A stretch of 64,000 nt of DNA, from the NCBI GenBank assembly GCA_036429605.1, contig JAVFKD010000016.1, forward strand, positions 868,001 through 932,000. The letters run 5' to 3'. Position numbers and translations under genes: made by a program. Below the pieces are notes generated by a model. That model saw only the letters and a program-made list of their open reading frames with translations, was not told the origin of the DNA and ran no database searches. Position 1 is the stretch's first letter. Each line of letters opens with the position of its first letter. Below, in pieces: positions 44,014 to 55,028 of the stretch. Origin of the DNA: Cladobotryum mycophilum (taxonomy: Eukaryota; Ascomycota; Sordariomycetes; Hypocreales; Hypocreaceae).

Positions 44014-45217
44014 CTAAAATCCTTCACCCAGCATAATGGTACGGCCACCTCCATACCACACATCACCACCCCTGGCATCCAAGCCCCTTTCCTGTCCCAC
44101 AATCCACTCCGAACCTTCCGTATCCCAGACCTCATTTTCTAGCCAGACATTGATATTGTCAATGGCTTCAACCCACTTCTCACGCTTCTCGGGTGTGTCG
44201 TGATCATGCTCAATCAGGTATCTCCCCAGTGTAATGTGCGCACTGGGGACCTGATACCTCGAACCAACCTGCACGCCCGCATCTTGGATTTTATCGAAGA
44301 GGTCCCGTCGCAGGTGGTGATGAGTATAGCCATCCCCCTGGACGACGCCCTTGACCGCATCGGGGGCAACGGGGGGTGGTGAAGTGACGGGTTCGCCCGA
44401 GGCGGGGAGGAATGAGAGGGCAAAGGCGGAGAGGTCATAGGAGAGCATGGGCTTGACGAGGCGGGTGCGGTGGGTATGGGTGTAGGATGTGATGGATTGG
44501 ATTGCAGGGCGCAGAATAGAAATGAGGGCTTCGACTTCCTCGGGGGTCTTGGAGAAGGCGACTTCTAGAACTGTCAGGTGCATGCGATGAGTTGGCATTA
44601 GCCAAATATCTACCAATATCATGATTAGCCAACGTTCTTTGTTCCTTTTCTTCTTTCTCCTTTTTTTCCGTCTCATATTTCTAGATCTGAAATGTAAGTG
44701 CTTTCCCCCTGAAACTTACTTGACGACGCATCCTGGAGCATCTTTTGCAGCTTGGAAGCCAGCACGATGATGTGGTTTGGCGGCCGCGCCCAAATCACCA
44801 GGCAATGGCGCTGGTCGCGGAACCCGGGCTCGATGTGAGGCATCTCGAGGCGAAGTAGGATCTGGTCAATCACGAGGCCACTGTAGTCCGTGGAAAGGAA
44901 CTTTTCCTTTTGTTGAGCGTTGCGCTTTGTGCGGTGAGCGTGATACAAGGCTTGGATCTCTTCCTGGTGAGAAGTCGTTAATGATTTTTCACTTTTTCAA
45001 TTTTTTTCATAAATACACCAAGTATCATCCAAGCAAGAAACTATTCGTCATAGCCTTTATGAAGATGGTTGGAAAAGTGCCTTACATATTTATTATTGCA
45101 AGCCTGGATAAAGGCCTGATATGGGTTCTCACCCGGCTGGAGCACAATACCAGACAAGTCCTCCAGCTTGTTCTGTGCGTCTGTGGAATAAGTCAGGCCG
45201 TTCATGGTGTCTATCAT
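44014..45217 (-). CDS. 2H phosphoesterase (RNA ligase/cyclic phosphodiesterase-like)
   Basis: Three exons: 45086-45217, 44720-44963, 44014-44609; introns 122 and 110 nt (gtaagg..caccag; gtaagt..ggtag); about 323 aa. The two H-x-T/S signatures of the 2H superfamily are present: RMHLTVLE in the third exon and SAHITLGR about 115 residues later, as needed for a two-lobed active site on 2',3'-cyclic phosphates or related esters. The N-terminal exon pair carries GLVIDQILLRLE and HCLVIWARPPNHI, the usual start of the fungal family. The substrate is unknown. Start: MIDTMNGLTYS at 45217, or the Met at 45205; upstream is non-coding. It lies downstream of the ureidoglycolate lyase gene on the same strand, which may be coincidence. 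Confidence 0.75.
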
Positions 45218-45580
45218 TGTGATATAATAAAGCAAATGAGATTATCAAGCATCAAAACGATATCACACTCTAGGTATCGGTGTCCTTTTATTTCATGCAA
45301 TTCATTGCGCCTTTGGCTTTCAGCCTTTTTTTAAAAAAACAAACCCCCCACTCAAGTCGACCAAGAACGAGCAAAATGTGTGTGGGGTTACTAATCGCCC
45401 AATAGTCTAGGCTTCATGTAGCAAGCATCGCGAGACGGTGATTCAGCCAGGGAGGATGATGATGATGATGAGAAACGGATAAAGTTCGCATTAACTAAAG
45501 TAACGTCGTGTATCTTTGGGTAGGTAGGTTTTATATAAAATTACCTGAACATTGTGGGATGAGATGGACTACATGATACA
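45218..45580. other. intergenic, minus-strand neighbours
   Basis: 363 bases: promoter of the 2H gene and 3' flank of the ureidoglycolate lyase gene. A short GAT run lies near 45455-45470. Nothing else seen. Confidence 0.6.
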
Positions 45581-46321
45581 TTATAACTTGCTTACCCGCT
45601 CACCGCCGTGTGGTATGCGTACTACAATGCGAGGCTCTTCTGAACTCGAGGATATAAACTCGAGCAGTTGACAATCCTCCTCAGGCACGCCGCTCGAAAA
45701 CTGAGAAACAACAAAATCAAGCGATGTGCCGGCCTTGCCAAGCGTAACCATGGGAGCATGCCACGTTCCGGCCCCATAAGTCACCGCCTGCCCGCTGGAA
45801 GCAACGAAAGCCCGCAGGCCCCTCAGGTTAGGCATACCGTTCCCGGGTAGGCCGTCTCCGCTCGGGACGGGCAGGTGCTCATCCTCCTCGGTAGGCGGGA
45901 GGCTCGGCGCGACGATGACGAGATAGGCCGAGGCGGACGATCTGATTGGCGTAAAGGTCTGGGTGGTGAAGGGGTGCCTCTCCAGGAAGCGGACGGTGAG
46001 GTCGCTCGTGATGTCCGTGGTGGAGGAGGAGGGCGCCTGGGTCGCGCAGACGAACATGCTCATGACGGGCTCGCTCCTCCGGCTGGGGGCCTGGTGGTAG
46101 AGGTTCCTGAGGCGGCTGACGTTGGCGTACTTGATTGCGGTTCCCTGGTTCGCGGAGGAGGCGTTCTGAGGCAGGGACTCGGCGTAGGAGTAGAAGGTGG
46201 ACGGGTGGGCGTCGGGGCGAGGGTTCTGGATGACATCGCCAAAGGGTGCAAAGGCGTCCCTGGTGAGAGGCTCCGCGACGATCTGAAGGTTGAGATGTCC
46301 GATGTGAATTTTTTGCGCCAT
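45581..46321 (-). CDS. DAL3: ureidoglycolate lyase (allantoin catabolism)
   Basis: Splits ureidoglycolate into glyoxylate and urea (EC 4.3.2.3), the last step in using allantoin and purines as nitrogen source. Single exon, 246 aa. Family features: N-terminal LTRDAFAPFGDVIQNP, IKYANVSRLRNLY, SEPVMSMFVC, the FLERHPFTTQTFTPI segment, AYLVIVAPSLP, LRAFVASSGQAVTYGAGTWH (the cupin-like substrate site with His), and HAPMVTLG plus LDFVVSQF. Start at MAQKIHIGHLNLQ fits. Fungal purine-catabolism genes are normally under nitrogen (AreA/GATA) control; I did not find a convincing cluster of GATA sites upstream, so that stays family knowledge. Other pathway genes are not in the window. Confidence 0.88.
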   Translation of the reverse strand: MAQKIHIGHLNLQIVAEPLTRDAFAPFGDVIQNPRPDAHPSTFYSYAESLPQNASSANQGTAIKYANVSRLRNLYHQAPSRRSEPVMSMFVCATQAPSSSTTDITSDLTVRFLERHPFTTQTFTPIRSSASAYLVIVAPSLPPTEEDEHLPVPSGDGLPGNGMPNLRGLRAFVASSGQAVTYGAGTWHAPMVTLGKAGTSLDFVVSQFSSGVPEEDCQLLEFISSSSEEPRIVVRIPHGGERVSKL

Positions 46322-48016
46322 GATGGATTGCCTTTTGACGTTGAGCCCCCTTTTTTGAGATGTGAATGTTTGTTTGTTTTGTTTGTTTTTGTGAGTGAGA
46401 TGAAAGTGTCGCTGCTGTTTTTTTAACCAAAGCTGGACACTTGATTGAATGTGAGGTGGCTGGGTATTGAATGCATGCTACTGGACGGTGAGCGGAACGC
46501 AGGCGGTGCCCGGGAAGGGAAGCTGCATACATACTAAAGTCGCCACCAAGCTTTGATTCCGGATATGAATCATGAATTCTATGAATTGGGAATTTGACGT
46601 GTATTTTGAAGGGCCAAATTATTAATTTTCATAGGTAGTTTATTTTCCTTCAGGGTGAAGAGCAGGTTTTCTTTTGGCAAGTTCTCTTAGTGACATGGGG
46701 GATAAATAATAGGCCTTTCCTTGGAATACTAAGGTAACAAACAAAATTGACGTTCATGAAATGCTCTTTCCTCACCTCGAAACATCACCCACATCAAACA
46801 AAAGGACGGGCTCGACCTTATCCAAGACTCAGACACTTCTCTCAAATTTATCATCGCAATCATCACAATCGTCTACTACTTATATCCGTCAAAAATATGA
46901 GCATATTGCAGCTTGAAGAAAATCATGACTGGAGTTGAGAGGTGTTTGGCTCCTAGCTCAATCAGTATTTCTTATAAAGGCTCGCGAGTCCCTACCCAAC
47001 GTTACTCCAAAGATCAGGAGATGCTTCGAGGTATGGGCGGCGGTCAGAGGCATCAACGTCGCTACTCATCTTTCGGGCCACCTCTGTATGCGGGAGCCGA
47101 TTTTGCGTCTGTGCCCGTGCGAGCGAATAATGATGGCAATGAAAGGCCGGAAGAGACGTTTTGGAGAGAGGACCTCTGGATGATTATGGAGGGGCTCAGT
47201 GGTCTAGGGCACGAGACGATGAGACCGACCCCAGTGATGGAAACTCTCCATCTAGAGAATATTTTCCTATAATAATCACAGACATTCAGGCGCTCCAATT
47301 CGGTCTTTGTTGTTTTCCATTGCAACGTCACCGGGTAGGAACTCGCAAATCGATGCAACTCGCTGCAAGGGACAAACACCGAAAAGGCGCCGCCACCCGA
47401 TTTCAGTGGGATTTCAGTGACGCATCTTCCGAGAGGGTCCGGCTTTGGACCGGAGGTGATGGAAGACTTCCAAGTTGGTTTCCATGCCTTCTAGACAATG
47501 ATCTTGTTCCTTTTGGTGGCCCCCGTTCACCTTGATTCCTTTTATTACTTTGGAGTTCTCTTTTGTCTGATTTTATCGTGATTCTAATCTTTACAGATTT
47601 TCATCACTCTGTACTATTATGATGTGTACCAGCGGCAAACACAACAACCTTGGACCTTACAGCAAGTCTTGCTTGCTCGTTGGGTCTCCATTGTTTTCTT
47701 GACGTGCTTGATTCTTCACTGGTCCGTTTCTTAATATGCGATTCCCGGCTCAAGTGTGCCGAGCATTGGCGCTTACATATTCGCCATGATCGGACGTGAG
47801 TGTGCAAGGGTTTTTTAATGTGTTGGTTTAGCATGGTTTGCTCTTTTGTTTTCTTCCCTGCCTAAATTTCGCTCTTTCATAGTTATTTTCTTGGCCTCTT
47901 CTCAACCAGATCCTCCGACTGTTGGATCTATCTTATCTCATACATCTGCCAGGATAATCTCATCTTACTGCAACTGCGCCCGGGTCTATCGCTTTACTTT
48001 CGAAATAGTGGTATAG
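46322..48016. other. divergent intergenic region, DAL3 / MFS
   Basis: 1.7 kb between divergent starts. An open frame at 46913-47272 lacks any recognised feature and I do not call it. A TTTG repeat near 46370-46390 is in the likely DAL3 5' UTR. No gene supported. Confidence 0.5.
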
Positions 48017-49929
48017 ATGAGGCACGACAACCCCGACAGTGACAATGAATCTGAGAATAGCCTTGATCTCGACGTAGATAGGGTTCAGGGCCGGGGTCTC
48101 TTGAGGAATGGCAGTGGAGATGATCACCATGAGGACGATCCGCTGCCATCGCCTACAGACGCCGCGCCGCAAAAACAGGAGCCCGTGAAATGGAGAGATT
48201 TACCGAATAAACAGCAGTTGGCGATTATAACCATAGCTCGAATGAGCGAGCCGCTGGTCCAGACATCACTACAGGTAAGATTCAACGCTCACCACGTTGA
48301 CCCACTCTCACTCATACCCACTCATGACATCGATACCACAAACTCATTTCTAATATCATGTAAAGTCATACATGTTCTACCAGCTCAAATGGTTTGATCC
48401 ATCCCTCTCTGATGCCACCATCTCCAGCCAGGCCGGTGTCTTACACGCCAGCTTCATGGCGGCCCAGTTCGTCACTGCCATGCTCTGGGGTCGCATCGCA
48501 GACTCCAAGTTTGCCGGTCGTAAGACGGTTCTCCTCATCGGCCTCCTAGGAACGAGCGCTTCCTGCGTGGGGTTTGGGTTTTCCACGACGTTTTGGCAGG
48601 CTCTCGTGTTTCGGACGTTGGGAGGTGCGACTAATGGTAACATTGGTGTTATGCGGACTATGTACGTCTCTGATCTCTGTCTCCCATACCCTGCTATGTC
48701 AACAAGATGTGATTGGATTTTGTGTTACTGACTTCAAAACCAGGGTTAGCGAAATCGTTCGCGAAAAGAAGTACCAAGCGCGAGCCTTTCTGCTGCTCCC
48801 AATGTGCTTCAACATTGGCGTCATCATCGGCCCCATCCTTGGTGGCATGCTTTCCGACCCAGCCGGGAGCTATCCAAGCCTCTTCGGCAACATCGAATTC
48901 TTCGTCAAATTCCCCTACGCTGCCCCTAACATTCTTAGCTCCGTTTTCCTATTGATATCTGCTCTCGCTGTTTGGCTCGGCCTGGAGGAGACGCTTGACG
49001 CTCTGAGCGATGACCCCCCTGATGTGGGTAGTAGAATTGGACATAGGCTTGCTATCTGGTATCGCAAGCACTTTGGCAGCTCGCCTACAGACGATGGATA
49101 TTCTTCGATCCCGGCATCTGACGTAGAACTGACGGGAGCCGATGCCCCGGCGGCGAAAAAGAAGCCCACCAAGCGATATACCCAACGCCTCCCCTTTCGA
49201 CGAATCTTCACCCGCAACGTCGGCCTCACCCTCTTCGCTCAATTCTTCCTGACCTTCCATGTTGGAACCTTCAACTCCCTCTGGTTCGTCTTCCTCTCTA
49301 CGCCGGTCTACGACCCTGCCAAGTCGGACCACACGACCCGCCTCCCGTTCCACTTCACCGGCGGTCTGGGTCTACAGCCTCGCTTCGTCGGAACCGCCAT
49401 GGCCATCCTAGGCGTTATCGGCATCTCCATGCAGCTCCTCCTCTACCCACAACTCTCCGCCCGCCTCGGCACCATCAAGTCCTGGCGCTACTTCCTCCTC
49501 TACTTCCCTCTCGTCTACTTTCTCGTCCCCTATCTCTCCGTCGTTCCTAGTACCTCCCTGCCTCCCGCCTCAAAGACCGGTCCAGCCATCTGGATCTCCA
49601 TCTTCTTCGTGCTCCTCATCCAGGTCACGGGCAGGACATTCACCCTACCCAGCCAGGTCATCCTGGTAAACAACTGCTCGCCACACCCCAGTGTTCTCGG
49701 AACGGTGCATGGCCTCGGCCAGAGCGTTAGCAGTGCAGCGCGCACAATCGGCCCCATGGTAGGCGGCCTTGTCTACGGTTTCGGGCTCAGTCACGGATTT
49801 GTAGGGCTTGTCTGGTGGATTCTCAGCGGCGTGGCCGTATGCGCTTGCTTGACAAGTCTAATGGTTAGAGAAGGAGACGGCCATGAGATATGGCTCGAAG
49901 GAGACGAGGAAGACGAAGAGAACAAGTAA
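48017..49929 (+). CDS. major facilitator superfamily transporter
   Basis: Three exons: 48017-48274, 48366-48661, 48744-49929; introns 91 and 82 nt (gtaaga..taaag; gtacgt..accag). The product is 579 aa. A ~70-residue acidic cytosolic N-terminus is followed by 12 predicted membrane segments. The A-motif between TM2 and TM3 is GRIADSKFAGRKTVLLIG (G-x3-D-x4-G-R-K/R), and a motif-C-like NIGVIIGPILGG lies in TM5. A large central loop (about residues 260-310, TDDGYSSIPASDVELTG) separates the halves, and the C-terminus is acidic (GDEEDEENK). The layout resembles the DHA1-like group that includes yeast YCR023C; substrate unknown. Tail-to-tail with the DOMON gene. Confidence 0.87.
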
Positions 49930-50200
49930 ACAAATAAAAAGTCAATAAATTCACGTCAAAATCTTCCAAGACAGTTTGGTTATGGGGCATGCTGGTCCAG
50001 ATTTATTATTTATACAAGAAAGCCGAAAAAAGGCTTACCGAAAGAGATAATATACACAATCTTACTCTGCATAAGATTGAAATAGAATACCCCCCATCCA
50101 ATTTGATCGTTTCATGCTAATTAGTCTTTTTCTCATGTCAATTGCCATCCAACGCCAATCTCTTCGCAGCTCAAAATAAATGCAAACTTGCTTTTCTTCT

Positions 50201-51840
50201 TCATGCAAACTCCCGGGGCTTCTGGGCGGATCCCACGTTGCCGGGCTCATCTTCATAGGCTCTTCTCGTTGGGCTTGAACTCCTCCATGGAGACACAGTC
50301 TGAAGGCCAATCTGCCCTGATGGAGCCTCGTAGCCCGGTGGAGGGTCGTTAGGGTACGCAGGTGCTGGGCCGGCGTTTGGATCGTTGGCTCGCCATGGCT
50401 GTGGCTGTGGTTGGTAGCCGTGGCTATAATTCTCAAACCCGCCAGGGCCTTGTTGGCGGCGGGGCTGACCCTTTGCTACCATGACTGAGTAAATCAAGAA
50501 GCCAAAGAAGGCGAAAAACACGATTCCAGCGACGAGAAGAGCCCATCTCCGGTCACCTGCAAAACTGAAGCCCCTATAATGATCTGGTTAACAAGGTGCT
50601 TGGATAAGTCAGGGGAAAATGATGACATACATATAGCCGTTTATGGCGCCAAAGACCATGATGAATCTTCCGACCCAAACATGGATCCTACTGTATATAG
50701 TAGGCTGTTGGGTCTTTTTCCATTGGATATGATGAAGGAGGCCAAGGACCATCTGGGCCAACACGAAGAAGATGACAATGAAACCGAGGATCTGATGCAA
50801 GGAGGTAAAGCCTCGAGACTAGTGGTGAAATGCCGTTAGTACATAATTGAAAGGATTAGGAGGAGTGACGCTTACTCGTTGGTAGTTGAAACTCAGGGGT
50901 ATGGCAATTCCGAAACCTCCCAGCACAAAAAGCAATGCGACTGATTGGTTGATCTTGTGGAATTTGGCCAACTTCTCCATTCTGATGAGGATGGCGCCGG
51001 CAGGGATTATGCCCATGAAGGCAAGTACCATAAAGGTCGCATGCACGGCAGCTTTCCAGTCAGATTTGCCCTTGGTCCTGTTATCCAATGTTGTACCCTC
51101 GTTTTCGGAGTCATCAGTCAAGACTGGCAGGTCAGGATGGCCCATTGTTCTCTTCATGTCGATGGTAAATGAGCCGTACTCCTCGTGCATTTTTAGAGGA
51201 GCGTCATTGTCATCGTCCTGAAAACGCTCCTTGGGTCCCAAGGCGTAGATGGCTTTTTGGTTCGGCGAGGACACGTCAATGTAGCCCTTGGATGTCTTGC
51301 TAGAGGGCCAGCTTCGACAATGCCTGACGCAGCGCGCATGGAAGGTCATGTAGCCACCATATATACCGGTGCCGTCAAAGACTTCGTACTCGAGTTCTGG
51401 ATAATATTTGGGCTCGTAGTTGCCGTAGGCGAGACGCGGAGAGAATGTGACATTGTCGCCCTTGTCGTTTGCGTAGAGTATAAGGAACAAGGCACCGGTC
51501 ATGTCATCGCTGCCGAGGCCAACAGCGCCCCAAGAGCGCTTCTTGGAGACGCGCAAGCTGATGTAGACATCCAAGTTGTTGTTATCCGGGACAGTGAGTG
51601 CGAATGCAAGACTCTTATCAGGGGAGATGAAGGTCGATTGGCCAGGCGGGTTGTCGCTATCGTCAGCGAAGACTGAGAAGGGCGCGAGTGCTGCGAGAGT
51701 TATTAGACGTCAAATTCAACGGACTGATTGAAATATTCTTGCGAATCAAATGTTGCGACTCGCAGTTGGAGCAGCGTTTTTGGAGAAACAAGCTTACCTG
51801 CAGCTGCCAGCACAGCGCGCCCCAAGTTCCTTAGCAACAT
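50201..51840 (-). CDS. DOMON-cytochrome b561 membrane protein
   Basis: Four exons: 51798-51840, 50876-51690, 50631-50818, 50201-50573; introns 107, 57 and 57 nt with good ctaat, ctaac or ttaac branches; 472 aa. A signal peptide encoded across exons 1 and 2 (MLLRNLGRAVLAAAALAPFS..FA) is followed by an extracellular DOMON domain like the haem-binding domain of cellobiose dehydrogenase (LDVYISLRVSKKRSWGAVGL, then HARC and CRSWP). Then comes a five-TM b561 block whose segments carry HATFMVLAF, FHKINQSVAL, LHQILGFIV and RIHVWVGRFI; these histidines fit the four haem ligands. The tail is Pro/Gln-rich and cytosolic. Likely a trans-plasma-membrane electron-transfer protein, possibly ferric-reducing; partners unknown. 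Confidence 0.85.
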
Positions 51841-53092
51841 GTTGCTGTGGGAACTCGATGGTAAGATAAATATCAATAGCGGTTTGTTGATGCGATGCGA
51901 CGCAATGCGATTCGGATGCAGTAGAGTTGATACTGATCAGACAATGATGAGAGGATAAAGAGAAGAGGAGAGATTTAGCCCTTTCAGCCCCTGATACTGT
52001 AAATAGTTGAGGCTACTGAGGTTTGGTGGTGATCTGAAGGGATGGGATGGGATGAATAGATGGAACGAGCAACAGTAACAGGAGCTGCTATAGCCCTTTT
52101 TGCTCAGGCCAGCTTAGCCCCTTGTTTGGTAGCGCATCCCGTCCGTGTTACAGAGGCAACGAGATGGTCAGGTACTCCTTGCACCTTGCAACTCCACTGT
52201 ACCTTAGTTGGCAAGTCATTAATTTCCAGACTTGATTAACTGCCATCCATGGATGCAGCTATACGAAGCCAACAATTACCGTCCTAGTAACAATGTACTG
52301 ACCGAGAAAATTAATCCGAGTTGATGATTAAAAAATAAAGTGCTATTCGAATAAAATACTAGTAGCATTCTGAGTTGTACCTGAATCCATGGTTTCCGTC
52401 ATAGTTGCTTTTAGTCTTGGCAATGCAAGCTTCATGTCTTATCGATATCCGAGATTGCTTGGCGGGTCCTCCCTTGTCACCTTGCAACCTTGCACCTCGC
52501 ACTTTGGAACCTGGGCAACACTGGGCAAGCAAGAAGATGGATCTTTACGTGGAGAACTCGAGTGATTGGTGCCATTAAGCGGTCACTGATAAGCCCATCC
52601 ACTGATAAATTGTATTTTAATATTTCAAATCTCCACAACCCCATTTGGCATAAGCACATGCGAGCCTGAGCTATGCATGCATTAGGTATTCCGTAGTAGT
52701 GGAGGCGTTTGTTAGAACGTTACAGCAGCACAGCATGTTGGTTGCTTGGTGCCCAAACTGTACTAGTGGGGGTTTGCCAATGATACTTAATTTATCACAT
52801 GCCCCTCCTCTCCACTAACGAAACTGGCGTCCATCTTACTTGGACTGTGTCTTTTTGACTTTGTGATACTACAAGTAACAAAACTCTTTCAACAAACCTT
52901 GTTCTCTTGGCATCTGGTTGAGAAGAAACGGATTCAGTCTATACGGCAAAAGATACTCCTTGATAGAAACTATAGGAAGAGAACCCGAGAAGAGATACGG
53001 CAGAGAGCCTAACCGAGATTTTCTCACTCACTCAGCGACCTCTTGATCAAAGACTTCAAACGCGTCGCGCTACAGCGTCGCAAGGCATCAAT
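51841..53092. other. divergent promoter region, DOMON-b561 / FAR1 protein
   Basis: 1.25 kb between divergent starts; AT-rich. It marks the change from the compact housekeeping part to the gene-poor right arm. No gene seen. Confidence 0.5.
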
Positions 53093-54130
53093 ATGCCACT
53101 GGAACCGCCGCCTTGCGACAAGCATTACAAAGACTTTGATAGTGCGTTTCGGGCCTTCCAAAGACATGCCAGATGGCAAGGCTATGCGCTGGTCAAAGTG
53201 AGACCCTGCAACTATGATAGCGAGGGCATCCCCAGGCGCTACGACTTTGCTTGTGCCTATGGAGGAAGTCGTTCGCACTCATCAACTTCCACAGGTCTCA
53301 GAAAGACGGGGACGAGGAAGACAGGCTGTCCGTTCAAGATGAAGGTGGTTCAGAAGAGGCTGTTCAATAACGCTTGGGTCCCCGACATTGTGTGTCCCGA
53401 CCATAATCATGGCCCCGAAGATCCTTCTAAATTTCCAGAGCATCGGGTGGGATCTCTACGCCGTCGTCATTATGAAAAGATCAAGGAGCTGTCCGAGGAT
53501 GGCAAAATGACGGCTCGGGCTATTCGAGATGCCCTGCGGCAAGATGATCCCCATCTTTTGGTCAACGAGATAGACATTGCCAATCTTTTGCGGGAACTCA
53601 AGTCCATGGAGAAAGATGGAGAGACTGGCGAACTCGCCGCTCCGCCATCAAGACGTCGTCACCGGCATTTTTTCAATGCTGGAGACGAGGACGAGGACAG
53701 CTCGCCTGAACCACTACCAGATCCGGTTCCTGAGCCATCGCCCGAGGAGAGCGAACTACATAAAACTCTCCTTGCTCTGGTGCCCAAAATTGTTCAGGAA
53801 ACCATTGCTGCGATGCCTATGGCGCCACCTCCACACGTAGCAGCCGTGGCAGCGGCAGCAACGGCTAGACTCCGAGACGTGGCGATATACCAACAACACA
53901 CACAACAGCAACACCCTGGCCAACAACAGCTTGGGCAACTTCAGCAACATCAACCGCCTCAGCCTCCTACACCGCATACTCCAACGCCTCATCCATTTCA
54001 ACAACCACGACACCCCCCGCCCTTCTACCGGCCAGTGGAACCTGCACCCTCAAGGCAGCCACCGGGCGCAGGTTTTGGTATTCTTGTACCAACCCCGACT
54101 GTACAACGTCAGCAAGCCCCAAGCGGTTGA
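53093..54130 (+). CDS. FAR1/MULE-type DNA-binding protein without catalytic domain
   Basis: 345 aa, single exon. Residues about 13-107 form a FAR1-type (WRKY-GCM1 fold) zinc domain: FDSAFRAFQRHARWQGYAL, then C54, C79 (GCPFKMKV), and the HNH pair H104/H106 in CPDHNHGP. Next comes a helix-turn-helix-like block typical of Mutator-like (MULE) transposase N-termini (about 118-170, LRRRHYEKIKELSEDGKMTA, AIRDALR, DIANLLREL). The remainder is an acidic patch and a Gln/Pro/His-rich tail. No DDE catalytic domain follows in any frame, and no terminal inverted repeats or target-site duplication were seen. So this is either a domesticated DNA-binding regulator or a truncated element. In plants FAR1/FHY3 are MULE-derived transcription factors. 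The intact frame with ordered codon use favours a functional protein. Confidence 0.78.
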   Translation: MPLEPPPCDKHYKDFDSAFRAFQRHARWQGYALVKVRPCNYDSEGIPRRYDFACAYGGSRSHSSTSTGLRKTGTRKTGCPFKMKVVQKRLFNNAWVPDIVCPDHNHGPEDPSKFPEHRVGSLRRRHYEKIKELSEDGKMTARAIRDALRQDDPHLLVNEIDIANLLRELKSMEKDGETGELAAPPSRRRHRHFFNAGDEDEDSSPEPLPDPVPEPSPEESELHKTLLALVPKIVQETIAAMPMAPPPHVAAVAAAATARLRDVAIYQQHTQQQHPGQQQLGQLQQHQPPQPPTPHTPTPHPFQQPRHPPPFYRPVEPAPSRQPPGAGFGILVPTPTVQRQQAPSG

Positions 54131-55028
54131 TGATATAAGTCCCCTGTTTAGCAAGTCGTTTTTGCGCACATATAAGTCTAGACAGCCTTGACGAGTCTGG
54201 CGTGCGATCCTAATAGTCGCGGTTAAATGCAGTCCGTTTGGGGGCAACAGTCCGTTTGGAGGTAACTTGGTTAGTAAAGACTAAGCCCAGACTTATCCAA
54301 ACCGTAGGGTGCTAACTTATGATCTCGATAGCTGGCCGATGAAGCTTTCATACAAAATCTGGATACCCATGCTTTACTGATTGCCCAGGAGCTCTGAAAT
54401 GGTATATGAAACGGCGCTCATGAGAGCACTCTCGTATGTCTTTATGGTCGAGGTGAACCGAGTCTACCAGTCCCCTTATTTTGTGGAGACTCATGTTTCT
54501 GGTGTTCTAATTTCATGAGTTACCGACGGCCATATTTGAGTAATACCGTTGCCTTTCAAGAAGGGACCTCATATTTCCCTTGTTAGTCTGAGATCAGATT
54601 TACCGGCGGTACCTCAGAACGTGCAGGCCCACCTAGGAACGGCTTTACTATGGAGTAAAAGCTATGTGTAATGAACGAACATGGCAAATTGTCCGTATTT
54701 GCGGAAATATTCATGCGCAATTCGGGCAAGAAGACTCCTGTTCAGATAGAGACCCCCATGCTATGCATATTGCATACTCGGCTACGCTCTTCACGCATTC
54801 TGGGGACTCTGACTTTATGACATTGATGTTATCATTAGCCTACGCAACAAATTGTGACCAATCCTTGATGCTATTTGATGATAAACTCGTGGTCATAGCA
54901 ATTATTTACTTAATAAACCTAGTTCCGCGCAACTATGTAGTCTTTTCTTCGGAAAGTCTACGAGCATATGGAGTGAAGCAATGAGCGTTAAGATCAATAT
55001 GTCACATTCAAATATGCATCAGATTTCG
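54131..55028. other. intergenic, tail-to-tail
   Basis: About 900 AT-rich bases after the FAR1-type gene. An open frame at 54664-54984 has no recognisable content. No transposase remnant recognised by eye. Confidence 0.5.

Noticed and set aside
46913..47272. 119-codon plus-strand ORF
   Set aside because: No domain, signal peptide or splice context; composition is not convincing.
54664..54984. 106-codon ORF after the FAR1-type gene, considered as a transposase remnant
   Set aside because: No transposase motif (no DDE-like or CxxH pattern) could be seen.
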